Origin: Lacinutrix neustonica
Lineage (GTDB): Bacteria > Bacteroidota > Bacteroidia > Flavobacteriales > Flavobacteriaceae
Assembly: GCF_026625145.1 (NCBI RefSeq)
Contig: NZ_CP113088.1
Coordinates: forward strand, 930,001 to 994,000
DNA: 64,000 bases
Direction of reading: 5' to 3'
In this document: positions 1-9,025 of the stretch, piece after piece
Layout: the number at the start of each line of letters is the position of its first letter
Numbering within the stretch: position 1 is the stretch's first letter
Made by a program: the position numbers and the translations under genes
The notes under the pieces: generated by a model
What the model was told of the DNA's origin: nothing
The model's input: the letters and a program-made list of their open reading frames with translations, nothing else
Database searches by the model: none

Positions 1-135
1 TTAGACGAATTCTCTTGCGGAACACCTTTGATAATGGAAAGAGAGGAACAGCGGATTTACGGAAAACCTTATTTTGGAAACATTACAAAGAAACAAGCTG
101 ATAGTATTTTAACAAAATGGAATAAAAAAAACTAG
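1..135 (+). CDS. C-terminal end of an unknown cassette gene (c1, partial)
   Basis: An open frame enters from the left edge and ends with TAG at 133-135, one base before the R'' box of the first attC. The visible 44 residues (ending TKWNKKN) are polar with no motif I recognise. Position and strand fit the last part of a cassette gene; its start and left cassette boundary are outside the window. Confidence 0.55.
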   Translation, partial: LDEFSCGTPLIMEREEQRIYGKPYFGNITKKQADSILTKWNKKN

Positions 136-268
136 GCACAACAACGTGTAAAAATAATTGCTTGGTCCTCTCTTACTCGGAAAATCCTGCGGATTTTCCT
201 CTCGGTTCGTTAATATTTACTATTTTAGAGGCTTATAAACGCAACTATCCTTACACCAAACGTTGTGT
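136..268 (+). repeat. attC site 1 (c1/c2)
   Basis: R'' GCACAAC at 136, R' GTTGTGT at 262. The core holds a GGAAAATCC/GGATTTTCC hairpin. The CTCTCGG near 200 is one base longer than the matching place in sister sites. Confidence 0.85.
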
Positions 269-280
269 GTAATTTGAGAA

Positions 281-676
281 ATGAGACAAACGATAACCAA
301 AAGTGATAAAAATTTAAAGATTCTGAACAACCTAATTGTGAACGGATTTTACAATGGTTATGTCGGAACTAAAAAGTTCGAATTAATGCGGAATCGTTTT
401 CCTAACAACCATAGAATAATCGGAATTTCAAATGACGGAAAAAATTACGATTTGAAATTTGACTTTAAATCACCATTGAATATTGCAGTGAAATTTTTAC
501 TCACACTCGGAATTTTGATTTCAATAATTTCGTTGATTAAAGGAAATTGGATTTTACCAATTGTAGTTGTTATTTTTGGACTGATTATATTAATTGACTT
601 TAAACTAAAAGAGAAAAAAGAAATCAATTTTTTTACAGACAAACTATTAGTATTCCATAAAACTGAATTCGAATAA
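281..676 (+). CDS. Unknown small membrane protein (c2, gene 1)
   Basis: 131 residues, ATG 18 bases after the cassette boundary. A soluble N-terminal half (about 1-65) is followed by two hydrophobic segments (about 68-86 and 90-106), then a lysine-rich stretch and a soluble tail ending HKTEFE. That suggests an inner-membrane protein with two membrane helices. No family is recognised. The stop abuts the next start (TAAATG), so it is probably co-transcribed with the EF-Tu-like gene behind it. Confidence 0.7.
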   Translation: MRQTITKSDKNLKILNNLIVNGFYNGYVGTKKFELMRNRFPNNHRIIGISNDGKNYDLKFDFKSPLNIAVKFLLTLGILISIISLIKGNWILPIVVVIFGLIILIDFKLKEKKEINFFTDKLLVFHKTEFE

Positions 677-1087
677 ATGGAAAATCATAAACCTTACGAT
701 AAACAAATTGGATACTCTCACGATTTTGAGGTAGAATATCGCATTTTAACGCAATCAGAAGGTGGCAGAAAAACACTTCCTTATCAAGGAATTCGTTGGG
801 ATTTTTGGTAAGAATATAATGGGAAACATAAAGACCAGCTTTTTATGATTTGGCCTGAATTTATGGATGAGAATGGACAAGTCATTACTCAAAAAAATAG
901 TCCTGTTCCAACTTCAGGAAAAGCTAAAATGTGGATTATTAATGATGCATTAAGAAAATACCACAAAGATAAAATTAAAATAGGAATGAAAGGTAATGGT
1001 CACGAAGGTGGAACAGTAGTTGCCAAGTATGTAGTTTCTAAAATTGTTGGGCTAATGACGAATCCTATAAAAGAAATTGAAAAATAA
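677..1087 (+). pseudogene. EF-Tu domain III-like small protein, in-frame stop (c2, gene 2)
   Basis: The frame starts at the ATG overlapping the stop of the previous gene, hits TAA at 809-811, and continues in the same frame to 1087 (136 codons with the stop). Read through, it resembles the third domain of elongation factor Tu: EVEYRILTQSEGGRKT near residue 19, a GIRWDFW strand, then GHEGGTVVAKYVVSKIVGL at the end, matching EF-Tu's EGGRHTP...GYRP...GGRTVGAGVV pattern. No GTPase domain is present. A TAT codon in place of TAA would restore it; otherwise translation could restart at 848. The role is unknown. A second, longer relative lies at 9239. Confidence 0.6.
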
Positions 1088-1094
1088 AAACTAC

Positions 1095-1228
1095 ACACAA
1101 CACGGTGTATAATTAATTGCTTTGGCAAGTGCTTATTTGGAAAATTCCTTCGGAATTTTCTCTGGTACGTTTAAGTTTACTAAATTAGTTGCTTAACACG
1201 CAACTAACCATACACATCAACGTTGTAG
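1095..1228 (+). repeat. attC site 2 (c2/c3)
   Basis: R'' ACACAAC at 1095, complementary to the start of c2 (TTGTGTGT); R' GTTGTAG at 1222. The core hairpin is GAAAATTCC-TTCG-GAATTTTC-like. Confidence 0.9.
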
Positions 1229-1244
1229 CCAATACGAATAAACA

Positions 1245-2075
1245 GTGATATTTGAAACTCACATATTAGAAAAACCGCTTGTAGACTATATTGAAACTAT
1301 ATTTTATTACAAGGATTTTAAGCGGGACCATTCAATCGAACGTTTAGTGCCAACAGGACACGTTTTTATCATATTCGAATTGGATGGGTTTGAATATTAT
1401 ACCTTCGATAGAGATACATTAAAACCCAACGGAACTTTTAAAAATGTATGGATTTACGGAATGCACAAAGATTTTCTCTCTATTTCGGCACACCAAGATT
1501 CCGAAATGCTCGTAATTCAATTTAAAACGAATGGTGCATTCCCATTTTTTGACACACCAATCAATCAATTTAACAACAAAGTAATAGATGCACAAGATTT
1601 CTTTGGCAACGAGATTTTAGAATTGAGACAAGTAATTTTAAATGCAGAAAATCCTTCAGAAAAATTTAAATGTGTAGAAAATTGGTTGAACACTAAATTT
1701 GATATAACCAAGACAGCGAGTGCTGAACTTCTAAATGTATTATCTCAATTATATACAAAGCCAATTTCAGAAAGCAATAAAATCATAGCTTCTTATCCTC
1801 TTTCTCAAAAACATCTAATTAATCAATTCAAAACCTATTTTGGATTGACACCAAAGGCATTCCATAGAATTTTCAGGTTCAACGAAATACTTAAGCAAAT
1901 TCAGAACAAAAATCAATTAAAATGGGTAGACATCGCCTACGAATTTGGGTATTCAGACCAATCTCATTTCATTAAGGAATTTAAAGAGTTTTCACGCTTT
2001 AATCCTCAAGAGTTTATTAATTCTGACTTCCATAAAGACGAACCGAATTTCTTTCCTTTGGACAAGAAAGGTTAA
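1245..2075 (+). CDS. AraC-family transcriptional regulator (c3, gene 1)
   Basis: 276 residues from a GTG start 22 bases after the cassette boundary. Residues 1-150 look like the ligand-sensing N-terminal half seen in Bacteroidota AraC proteins (IETIFYYKDF, LVPTGHVFIIFEL). The C-terminal 100 residues carry the double helix-turn-helix of AraC/XylS, with LTPKAFHRIFRFNEIL and the signature IAYEFGYSDQSHFIKEFKEFSRFNPQEF. It begins a three-gene cassette with an SRPBCC protein and a DUF4287 protein and may regulate them. The ligand cannot be told from sequence. Confidence 0.9.
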   Translation: MIFETHILEKPLVDYIETIFYYKDFKRDHSIERLVPTGHVFIIFELDGFEYYTFDRDTLKPNGTFKNVWIYGMHKDFLSISAHQDSEMLVIQFKTNGAFPFFDTPINQFNNKVIDAQDFFGNEILELRQVILNAENPSEKFKCVENWLNTKFDITKTASAELLNVLSQLYTKPISESNKIIASYPLSQKHLINQFKTYFGLTPKAFHRIFRFNEILKQIQNKNQLKWVDIAYEFGYSDQSHFIKEFKEFSRFNPQEFINSDFHKDEPNFFPLDKKG

Positions 2076-2135
2076 TTTTTTACTATCTCATTAGTATTTT
2101 TTTATGGTACTTTGTGTTTTATCAGTTTTACTATT

Positions 2136-2720
2136 ATGAAAAAAGTATTATACACATTATTGTTTCTATATTTTCCTTTTGTTTTAGTTGCTCAAACAAC
2201 TGGAAATACTGAAAACAGAATTACATCTGTTATTGATTCTTCGAAAGTTGATAATATGGTTTTAAAACAGTCATTTATTGTCAATGTAGCTTTAGATTCC
2301 GTATGGAATGCTTATACAACTAAAAAAGGTTGGGAAAGTTGGGCAACAGCAATCGCAGAAATAGATTTTAAAAACAACGGAATTATCAAAACCAATTATA
2401 ATAAAGCTGGAAAAATTGGAGATGAATCTACCATTACGCTTCACATACTAAATTATATCCCAAAACGGATGTTAACGCTTCAGGCTGAATTGACAAAGAA
2501 TTTTCCTGAATTTATGAAAGCCGATGAAAAAGACTTGTACAATGTAATTCTTTTCGAAGAAGTAAGTTCCACAAAAACAAAGGTTACCTCTTATGGAATT
2601 GGATATAAAAACAATGAAAAGTATATGTCATTGATGAAGTTTTTTATCCAAGGTAATGAACAATCTTACTTAAATTTAATGTCCTATTTAGAAACAGGGG
2701 AACCAAGTGCAAAGTATTAA
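2136..2720 (+). CDS. Secreted SRPBCC/START-like domain protein (c3, gene 2)
   Basis: ATG at 2136 is chosen over an upstream TTG because it begins a typical signal peptide (MKKVLYTLLFLYFPFVLVAQ). The mature part has the SRPBCC/AHSA1-type pattern: VNVALDSVWNAYTTKKGWESWATAIAEIDFKNNGII, then LNYIPKRMLTLQAELTKNFPEF and a C-terminal amphipathic helix. Such folds bind hydrophobic ligands, which are not predictable here. It lies 60 bases after the AraC gene and 3 bases before the next gene. Confidence 0.75.
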   Translation: MKKVLYTLLFLYFPFVLVAQTTGNTENRITSVIDSSKVDNMVLKQSFIVNVALDSVWNAYTTKKGWESWATAIAEIDFKNNGIIKTNYNKAGKIGDESTITLHILNYIPKRMLTLQAELTKNFPEFMKADEKDLYNVILFEEVSSTKTKVTSYGIGYKNNEKYMSLMKFFIQGNEQSYLNLMSYLETGEPSAKY

Positions 2721-2723
2721 ACT

Positions 2724-3266
2724 ATGGACAAAGCATTACAAACAATGATTGACAATATGCCTGAAAAAACAGGCAAATCACTAACGGAGTGGAAATCTTT
2801 ACTTAAATCAAAAACGTTCGTGAAGCATAGTGAGGCTGTAAATTATTTAAAAAAAGAACATAATGTAACACACGGATTTGCTAACACTATTGTGTCGTTA
2901 TCAAAAGAAGAAAAATCCAATGATAAAAATTTGGTTGCAGAACAATACAAGGGCAAGGAAAATTTATTACCAATTTTTGAAAGTTTAATCTCATTAGTTA
3001 AAAAATTTGGAAGCGATGTGAAAATTACACCCAAGAAGACAGAAGTAAGTTTGGATAGAAAAAGAAAGTTTGCCGTAATAAAACCTGCTACCAAATCACG
3101 AATTGATTTAGGGTTAAAACTTAAGGATAAATTAATAACCGAACGTCTTGAAAATTACGGATCTTTTGGAACAATGTGTACGCATAGAGTTAGATTAACT
3201 GACATAAGCCAAATAGACTCTGAATTAAAAGAATTACTGAAAGAAGCCTACCTAAAAGCAGAATAA
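2724..3266 (+). CDS. DUF4287/DUF5655 domain protein (c3, gene 3)
   Basis: 180 residues. The N-terminal 65 (MIDNMPEKTGKSLTEWKSLLKSKTFVKHSEAVNYLKKEHNVTHGFANTIV, given here as one run) match the DUF4287 pattern. The C-terminal part (residues 80-180) fits DUF5655: FESLISLVKKFG, VSLDRKRKFAVIKP, SRIDLGLKL. These domains are common in small cytosolic proteins of unknown role, often beside SRPBCC proteins as here. It is the last gene of a 2.2-kb, three-gene cassette. Confidence 0.75.
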   Translation: MDKALQTMIDNMPEKTGKSLTEWKSLLKSKTFVKHSEAVNYLKKEHNVTHGFANTIVSLSKEEKSNDKNLVAEQYKGKENLLPIFESLISLVKKFGSDVKITPKKTEVSLDRKRKFAVIKPATKSRIDLGLKLKDKLITERLENYGSFGTMCTHRVRLTDISQIDSELKELLKEAYLKAE

Positions 3267-3273
3267 GTACTGG

Positions 3274-3404
3274 CTACAACAACGTATATAAAAAATAGCA
3301 AAATTAGTGCAAGCCGTTTGGTTTGCACTTTTTTATTATCTTTCATCTATCCGAAAAGTGAGGCATTTAAAACCTGCTACTTTTCTTATACAATACCGTT
3401 GTAG
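3274..3404 (+). repeat. attC site 3 (c3/c4), divergent core
   Basis: R'' CTACAAC at 3274 pairs with the start of c3 (TTGTAG); R' GTTGTAG at 3398. The core differs from other sites, with hairpin GTGCAAGCCG/GGTTTGCAC. Confidence 0.8.
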
Positions 3405-3423
3405 CACATTTGAGAAAAAACTA

Positions 3424-4402
3424 ATGAACAAACTATTAAGCCTAATTCTTCTATTAATATTTACTACACCTATATTTAGTCAAATAGATACTACCAAAGT
3501 CTCTTTTATTGCATATTGGTCAAAAGGTGACAATTATAATTTTAAAGTCACTAAAATTAAAAAAATGTGGACCAATGATAAACTAACTAAAAATGACTCT
3601 ACGCAATACATTGCTAACTTCAAGGTTATTGACTCAACCGAAAAATCCTATACAATTCAATGGTCTTATAAAAATTATCTAATAAACACATATAAAGAAA
3701 ATCTGAATAAAATATACGAGGACAAAAAAGCAGTTAATGAAATTGTCAAAAAATATGATGTAACTAAAGTTATTTACAAGACAGATGAATATGGAGAGTT
3801 CTTGGAAATTGTTAATTGGCAAGACATTAGCAAGTTAATGAGTAATATGCTCGGAGAATTAGAAAAAAGCATTCAAGCTCGAAAACCGGACAAATTAAAA
3901 GAAGTAAAACAAGCAATGAAACCTTTAGCTGAAATTTACAGTTCTAAAGACGGAATTGAACAGTTAATACTTTATGAATTACAATATTTTCATTTTCCTT
4001 TTGGAACTGAATACGATTTAAACTCACCATTCGAATATGAACAAGAATTGCCAAATATGGTTGGTGGAGAACCTATTAAAGGCAACGCCAAATTATCAAT
4101 CGTAGAAGTTGATTTTGAGGAATTTTATTGTGTACTTAAGGAAGAAGTAGAATTAAATCCGAGATGACACCAAAAGACAAGTAGTTGTTTTATTAGAAAA
4201 AATGGGAATTGAGGGAAAAAAAGCTGAAGAAATAATGAAAACCGCAGTTTTTGATATCACTGATTTAAATTACTATCAATATTATTATGACCCTGGAATT
4301 CCACATAGAATATACGGAAGTCGTAAAACATTGGTAAATATGGATAACAGCAAAGCAGAAAACTTCGAGGAATTGGAAATTGAATTAATTTACGAAGAAT
4401 AA
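3424..4402 (+). pseudogene. Unknown secreted protein, frame broken at CCGAGA (c4)
   Basis: ATG at 3424 starts a signal peptide (MNKLLSLILLLIFTTPIFSQ); an upstream in-frame extension lies inside the attC and is rejected. The first frame stops at 4167. Changing CCGAGA at 4159-4164 to CCAGA joins it to the next frame (VELNPDDTKRQVVVLLEKMG) and gives one protein of about 325 residues ending at 4402. No known domain. It is probably exported or periplasmic, lysine-rich, and carries only this lesion. Confidence 0.65.
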
Positions 4403-4410
4403 AAAACGTG

Positions 4411-4541
4411 CTACAACAATGGCTATAAGTAATTGCTTGTTCTCGCCTGCTTCTGAAAATCCTCGCGGATTTTCAGTTTGGTGTGTACTTGCAAAGTTGA
4501 GTGCTAAACCACGCAACTACTCATAGCCGAGACCGTTAGCC
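4411..4541 (+). repeat. attC site 4 (c4/c5)
   Basis: R'' CTACAAC at 4411, R' GTTAGCC at 4535. Core of the TGGCTATAAGTAATTGCTTG type with a GAAAATCC-TCGC-GGATTTTC hairpin. Confidence 0.88.
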
Positions 4542-4999
4542 CACATGCCCACTCGGCTCGAAAAAAAATTCTAAAGTTGCTTAAAAGTGGTTTAAAAGTA
4601 AAAAAAACAACGCTTCTAACCCTATTACTCAACCGATTTCTGTTAAAGCACAACGTGACACTGTTGCGACCAACTCTTTTACGTTGCGGCAAAACTGCAT
4701 GTGAAATAAAATATCTTACTCAACCCTTTTCTGACGTAAGTGAAACGCAACTCTTGAGGCGTATTGGGCATAAAAACTCTTAATCTTAACACGTAAAAGA
4801 TAAGAATCAATAATTCTCTATAAAACTAAAACTTGCGTTCTAAAAACCAATCTTGTGGGAAATAAAATAACGTGGGCTAACACGGTGTATAAAAAATTGC
4901 TATTTTGGGCTAGCACAAAGGTCGTTGCTTGTTTGCCTGCTTCTGATTTTCCTACGGAAAATCCCCGCACCCAAACTACGCAACTTATACACATCAACG
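4536..4999 (+). repeat. ORF-less cassette, family A copy 1 (c5)
   Basis: 464 bases from TTAGCCCACATG to the next R'. Holds CACTCGGC at 4550-4557, a run of A residues, and short units such as TTGCGGCAAAAC. ATG at 4544 opens only a nine-codon frame; longer frames here are not conserved among the seven family members. Confidence 0.8.
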
Positions 5000-5005
5000 T
5001 TACCA
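4875..5005 (+). repeat. attC site 5 (c5/c6)
   Basis: R'' GGCTAAC at 4875 pairs with the start of c5 (TTAGCC); R' GTTACCA at 4999. Core hairpin GATTTTCC-TAC-GGAAAATC. Confidence 0.88.
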
Positions 5006-5439
5006 ACCATGCCACTCGGCTCTAAAAAAAACACTCCTTAAACGATCTCTAAGGATAAAAACTACTAAAGTTAGCAGTCAAAAATTTACAATAACTTTCT
5101 CAGCAAATAAGAGCGCAACTCTTAATTCGGACAATACACACTCCTACTCTTTTCTAAAAACGGATTTAACTCCGGCTCAACTCATATGGCGGACTGATTA
5201 GCATTACGGCTTATCAAATACCAAAATCTGACTTCGGACTGACAAAAGCAATGCGCAATCTTTGCGGCGGATTGATATACGAAACGGCTAACTGGGTAAA
5301 TTAAAATAACGGTTGGTAACAATGTGTAAAATAAATACTACTTTTATGGCTTAACCTAAAGGTTGTTCGTGTTAGCTTGCTTCGGATTTTCCTACGGAAA
5401 ATCCCCGCACACTAACCCGTACTTACCTTACACGAACCG
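5000..5439 (+). repeat. ORF-less cassette, family B copy 1 (c6)
   Basis: 440 bases beginning TTACCAACCATG, with CACTCGGC at 5013-5020. Followed by repeated CGGAYT/GCGGCGGATTG-like units. No credible gene; near-identical copies at 14644, 19910 and 26099. Confidence 0.8.
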
Positions 5440-5445
5440 TTAGCC
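5314..5445 (+). repeat. attC site 6 (c6/c7)
   Basis: R'' TGGTAAC at 5314 pairs with TTACCA at the start of c6; R' GTTAGCC at 5439. Core hairpin GGATTTTCC-TAC-GGAAAATCC. Confidence 0.88.
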
Positions 5446-5901
5446 CACATGCCCACTCGGCTCGAAAAAAAATCCTAAAGTTGCTTAAAAGTAGTTTAAA
5501 AGTAAAAAAACAACACTTCTCACCTGCTCACTCAACCTATTTCGGATAAAACACAACGCGACACTGTTGCGACGGACTCTTTTACGTTGCGGCAAAACTG
5601 TATGTGAAATAAAATATCATACTCAATCCTTTTCTGAGATCAGTGAAACGCAACTCTTGCGGCGGATTAGAAATAAAATCGGTATATCTCAACACATAAA
5701 AAATTAGAATCAATAATTCACTGTAAAGCAAAATCTTACGTTTTAAAATCCACTCCTGTGGGAAATAAAATAACGTGGGCTAACACGGTGTATAAAAAAT
5801 TGCTATTTTGGGCTAGCACAATGGTAGTTGCTTGTTTGCTTGCTTCTGATTTTCCTACGGAAAATCCCCGCACTCAAACTACGCAACTTATACACGAACC
5901 G
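5440..5901 (+). repeat. ORF-less cassette, family A copy 2 (c7)
   Basis: 462 bases, closely similar to 4536-4999 and in the order A-B-A with its neighbours. No credible ORF on either strand. Confidence 0.8.
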
Positions 5902-5907
5902 TTGCCC
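5778..5907 (+). repeat. attC site 7 (c7/c8)
   Basis: R'' GGCTAAC at 5778, R' GTTGCCC at 5901. Same core type as attC 5. Confidence 0.88.
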
Positions 5908-5928
5908 ACAATTAAAGAAACATCATAA

Positions 5929-7551
5929 ATGACAGAAAAAGAGATGCTAAAGTTGGGATATTTCCCCAAAGAACTTCCACCACCATTTGAAAGCAAGTCT
6001 TTTTCGGATAAAATTGACATTATTAAAACACAATGGAATTCAGTATCAAGTCCATTTGCAAGACCGAGAACGTTTAAAATATTCTGATTCTAATTGGGTT
6101 GTTTTTTCAATTCCGAAAGTACAATTATCAAGACGCATAATAAATATCCCAAATCCACTTCACCAATCAAAATTAACTTCAACTATTGCGGATAGATGGA
6201 CAGAAATTGATGAAATATTAAAAAAATCGACCATTTCATCAAGTTCACCAATTGAAGACCCTAAAAAGGATAGAGCATTAATTCCTAAACACAACTTTAG
6301 TGAATTTAAAAGAAGGCGTTTAAATGGATCATTTGCCAATATATATGAAGTAAGAACTGATGTATCAAGATTTTACGGAACAATTTACACACACTCCATA
6401 CCCTGGTTAGTTCACACAAAACCTGTAGCTAAAGCAAATAGAACTGATACGACATTGCTTGGAAACGCTTTAGATAAAGATTTAAGAAATCTTAACTCCT
6501 GGTCAAACAGTAGGAATACCAATTGGACCTGATACTTCATTGGTCATAGCAGAAATAATAACTTGTTTGATGGACGAACAAATTCAAGCAAAATTAAAAA
6601 ATGTAAAATCCTATAGATTCATTGATGACTATTATCTGTATTGTGACAGTTATGCTGATGCTGAAAAAGCATTCAAATTTATCCAGTCTCTTCTAACAGA
6701 ATATCAACTTGACATTAATGAAGAAAAAACAAAAATTTCTAAAGCACCTTTTGCATTTGACAGTAAATGGTCAATTGAGTTAGGTTCATTTACCTTTAGA
6801 AAAAGAGCAAATTCTCAATTGACAGACATTGAAAGATTTGTAAGTCTTTCACTTATTCATTCAAACGAGAATCCAAAAGACTCTGTATTGCTTTTCTCAA
6901 TTCAAGTCCTCAAATATTTACAACTATTTGATGAAAACTGGGACACTTACGAATCACTTATTCTAAAAATTGGAATAACAGAGCCAAGAACATTGCCAGT
7001 AGTAACTGAAATATTAGCATCCAATATTGGTCGAATTTCAAAAAGAAAAATTAAAAATATTATCGAAAAATTAATCGATATTCATTTACCCAAAGGTCAT
7101 AATTATGAAGTGGCTTGGGCACTCGGATGTGTGTTGAGTTTAATATTAAACTTAAAAATAAAATGGCAGAACGGATTTTTGCTTCTAATGATTATGTGTC
7201 AATGTTAATCGCTATGGATTTAAAAAGCAGAGGACTTATTAACACAACGGTTAGTACAGACGAACTTTTAACTGAATTGACAGAGGAATCATTAATGAAT
7301 GAAAATTGGTTGTTTACTTATGAATCAATTAAGAAAGGTTGGTTAACACCAACCGATAATCCAATTGATGAAAACAAGTATTTTGAAATTCTCTTAGCAA
7401 ATGGAATATATTTTTACAAAGAAGATGCTAAAGTGAAAACATTTACTGTAAAGAAACCAACAGAAAAAATAAACGAGACTACCAAGAAACCTGAAACTGA
7501 AGAAGCTACAACAATCGTTTCGGAAGTGGTGGTGGAGGTAGTTCGTATTAA
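5929..7551 (+). pseudogene. Defence-type reverse transcriptase, four frame lesions (c8)
   Basis: A single-gene cassette encoding an RNA-directed DNA polymerase of the non-retron, defence-associated (UG/DRT-like) kind. Visible motifs in order: a palm strand VRTDVSRFYGTIYTHSIPW with its catalytic aspartate, TVGIPIGPDTSLVIAEII, and YRFIDDYYLYC as the YxDD box with paired aspartates; then an all-helical C-terminal region of about 300 residues. Frames break at 6064 (CCGAGA), 6497 (TCCTGG), 7123 and 7520 (CGG). Restoring TCTGG/CCAGA at each gives one protein of about 540 residues ending SGSGGGGSSY at 7549. No maturase or integrase domain. Relation to DRT3b/AbiA-like families is a guess from the motifs. 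Confidence 0.75.
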
Positions 7552-7561
7552 AAAAAACTGT

Positions 7562-7756
7562 GGGCAACACTGTATATAGCAAATAGGGCGTTCGGTGGTT
7601 TACGAAAGTTAAGTGCTATTTACAAACACCGCCAAATCGTTGATTTGGCTTTTAAGAATGAATAAATTAAAAACAAAATACAACGTTTTGGCTCAGAGCA
7701 AACTTGAAAGTTTATCGCTTTCTACTGCCCTACTTGCCATATACTAACCGTTAGCC
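7562..7756 (+). repeat. attC site 8 (c8/c9), long form
   Basis: 195 bases. R'' GGGCAAC at 7562, R' GTTAGCC at 7750. The core carries a GCCAAATC/GATTTGGC hairpin and an A-rich stretch, shared with attC 10, 41 and 49 and, more loosely, 12 and 66. Confidence 0.85.
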
Positions 7757-7768
7757 ACAATTTAAAAA

Positions 7769-8164
7769 ATGACGTTTCCAATAATTGACATATCGACTAA
7801 AAAATGGAATTACGAAGATTTGATGGAATATGTTTGTTACGATGAATATATCTACACAAATAAAGATTCGGTTTTTGAAAAATATTATAAAGACAAATTA
7901 TTTTGTGACGGAAATGGACAAATATACAAAGCCATTGGAAAAGCTGAAATGACTGAAGAATGGCGGAATTGGTTAAGATTTATCCCAAATGTTTGGAAAA
8001 CAAAAATTGTGTTTAAGAATATGTATAAAGAAATGCCTATTGAGGAACTTCGGACTTTCTTACTCGAACGGATTTCTGACTTGAAACAAGATGACTTTAC
8101 CCGACAATGGAAAGTTGATGTTCAAAAAGCAAAAACTCATTCGGAATTAATAAATGACAAATAA
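7769..8164 (+). CDS. Unknown 131-residue protein (c9)
   Basis: ATG 18 bases after the cassette boundary. A soluble, aromatic-rich protein (WNYEDLMEYVCYDEYIY; EEWRNWLRFIPNVWKTKI) with an amphipathic C-terminal half. No signal peptide, membrane segment or recognised domain. It is the sole gene of its cassette and ends 10 bases before R''. Confidence 0.7.
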   Translation: MTFPIIDISTKKWNYEDLMEYVCYDEYIYTNKDSVFEKYYKDKLFCDGNGQIYKAIGKAEMTEEWRNWLRFIPNVWKTKIVFKNMYKEMPIEELRTFLLERISDLKQDDFTRQWKVDVQKAKTHSELINDK

Positions 8165-8173
8165 AAAAACAGT

Positions 8174-8306
8174 GGCTAACACCGGCTATAGTTCATTGCT
8201 TCTGACTTTCCTCGCGGAAAGTCCTCGCAAATTTGCTATCTTCGGTTTACGGCGGAAAATCCTCGCGGATTTTCACGCAACGAAACCATAGCCATAAACG
8301 TTAGCA
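8174..8306 (+). repeat. attC site 9 (c9/c10)
   Basis: R'' GGCTAAC at 8174 pairs with the start of c9 (TTAGCCAC/GTGGCTAA); R' GTTAGCA at 8300. The core has two hairpins, GACTTTCC/GGAAAGTC and GGAAAATCC/GGATTTTC. Confidence 0.9.
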
Positions 8307-8325
8307 AAAATTAAAAAACACTAGA

Positions 8326-9021
8326 ATGAAAAAAATTAAATTATTCGTAATATTCTCCTTTTTATCATTACTTACTTTTGGACAAAGTGAATTATCATTT
8401 AATATAGTTAAAGCTGAATATAAGGCTGACGAACAATATTTAAAAATAGATTTAATAGTAAAGAACAATACCGATAGTACTGCATTTTTTATCAAGCCTA
8501 AAAACTACTTTTTCGACAAACACTATGATAAAAGAAATCAACTAGGTTTTCACGGACTTAATGTTGCACCTTATAGTTTGAAAATAACATCAAATAAAAA
8601 ATGTAAAACTAACGATGAAGGCTATATACAACCAATGCAAGATAATGACCAAACACATTTGAAAAGTGAAATGGTTGAAATAAAACCAAATGAATCTAAA
8701 ACCTATAAAAACATAAAAATAGAACGTTTCGATGGTAATTTCTGTAAAAAAAGAGAATATAAAATTCAACTAAATTACAAACATAATGTTCAAGTAATGG
8801 ATGAGAAATTAGTTACAGAAATAAAAGAGAAATATGACTTAATCAAAAAAGAAACAATAGAATTGAATTATATATTATATTACAATGCAAGTAGTTATAG
8901 AAGTACTGAGAAAGACAATTTTAAAAAACTAAATGAATTTTTGAATAAGATTCCAAAAATGAAAATGTTAAATAATAAAGAATTTTTATCTAATTCTATT
9001 ATTGCAACTGAAGTAGAATAA
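8326..9021 (+). CDS. Unknown secreted protein (c10)
   Basis: 231 residues with a signal peptide (MKKIKLFVIFSFLSLLTFGQ). The mature part begins with beta-strand-like sequence resembling intracellular-proteinase-inhibitor or DUF4352-type folds (LKIDLIVKNNTDSTAFF, then VEIKPNESKTYKNIKIERF). The tail is helical. Probably periplasmic or exported; the fold suggestion is weak. Confidence 0.7.
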   Translation: MKKIKLFVIFSFLSLLTFGQSELSFNIVKAEYKADEQYLKIDLIVKNNTDSTAFFIKPKNYFFDKHYDKRNQLGFHGLNVAPYSLKITSNKKCKTNDEGYIQPMQDNDQTHLKSEMVEIKPNESKTYKNIKIERFDGNFCKKREYKIQLNYKHNVQVMDEKLVTEIKEKYDLIKKETIELNYILYYNASSYRSTEKDNFKKLNEFLNKIPKMKMLNNKEFLSNSIIATEVE

Positions 9022-9025
9022 CTTT

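Noticed and set aside
445-642. Minus-strand open frames opposite real genes throughout the window
   Set aside because: All overlap a better + strand gene, have no plausible protein features, and would conflict with the one-way cassette layout.
1140-1165. Hairpins such as GAAAATTCC-TTCG-GAATTTTC as rho-independent terminators
   Set aside because: They lie at a fixed place inside attC cores and lack a following T-run. They are better explained as part of the folded attC strand, though they may weaken transcription.
4159-4164. Programmed ribosomal frameshifting at CCGAGA/TCTCGG sites
   Set aside because: The shifts go in both directions, hit many unrelated families including their catalytic motifs, and the same length change occurs in non-coding paralogues.
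4504-5015. Open frames on both strands inside the ORF-less cassettes and attC sites (also near 14644, 19875, 25903, 26917, 30378, 33786, 54544 and 59020)
   Set aside because: They cross recombination boundaries, are not preserved among copies of the same cassette family, and their proteins show no domain or signal. They arise from the repeated attC sequence.
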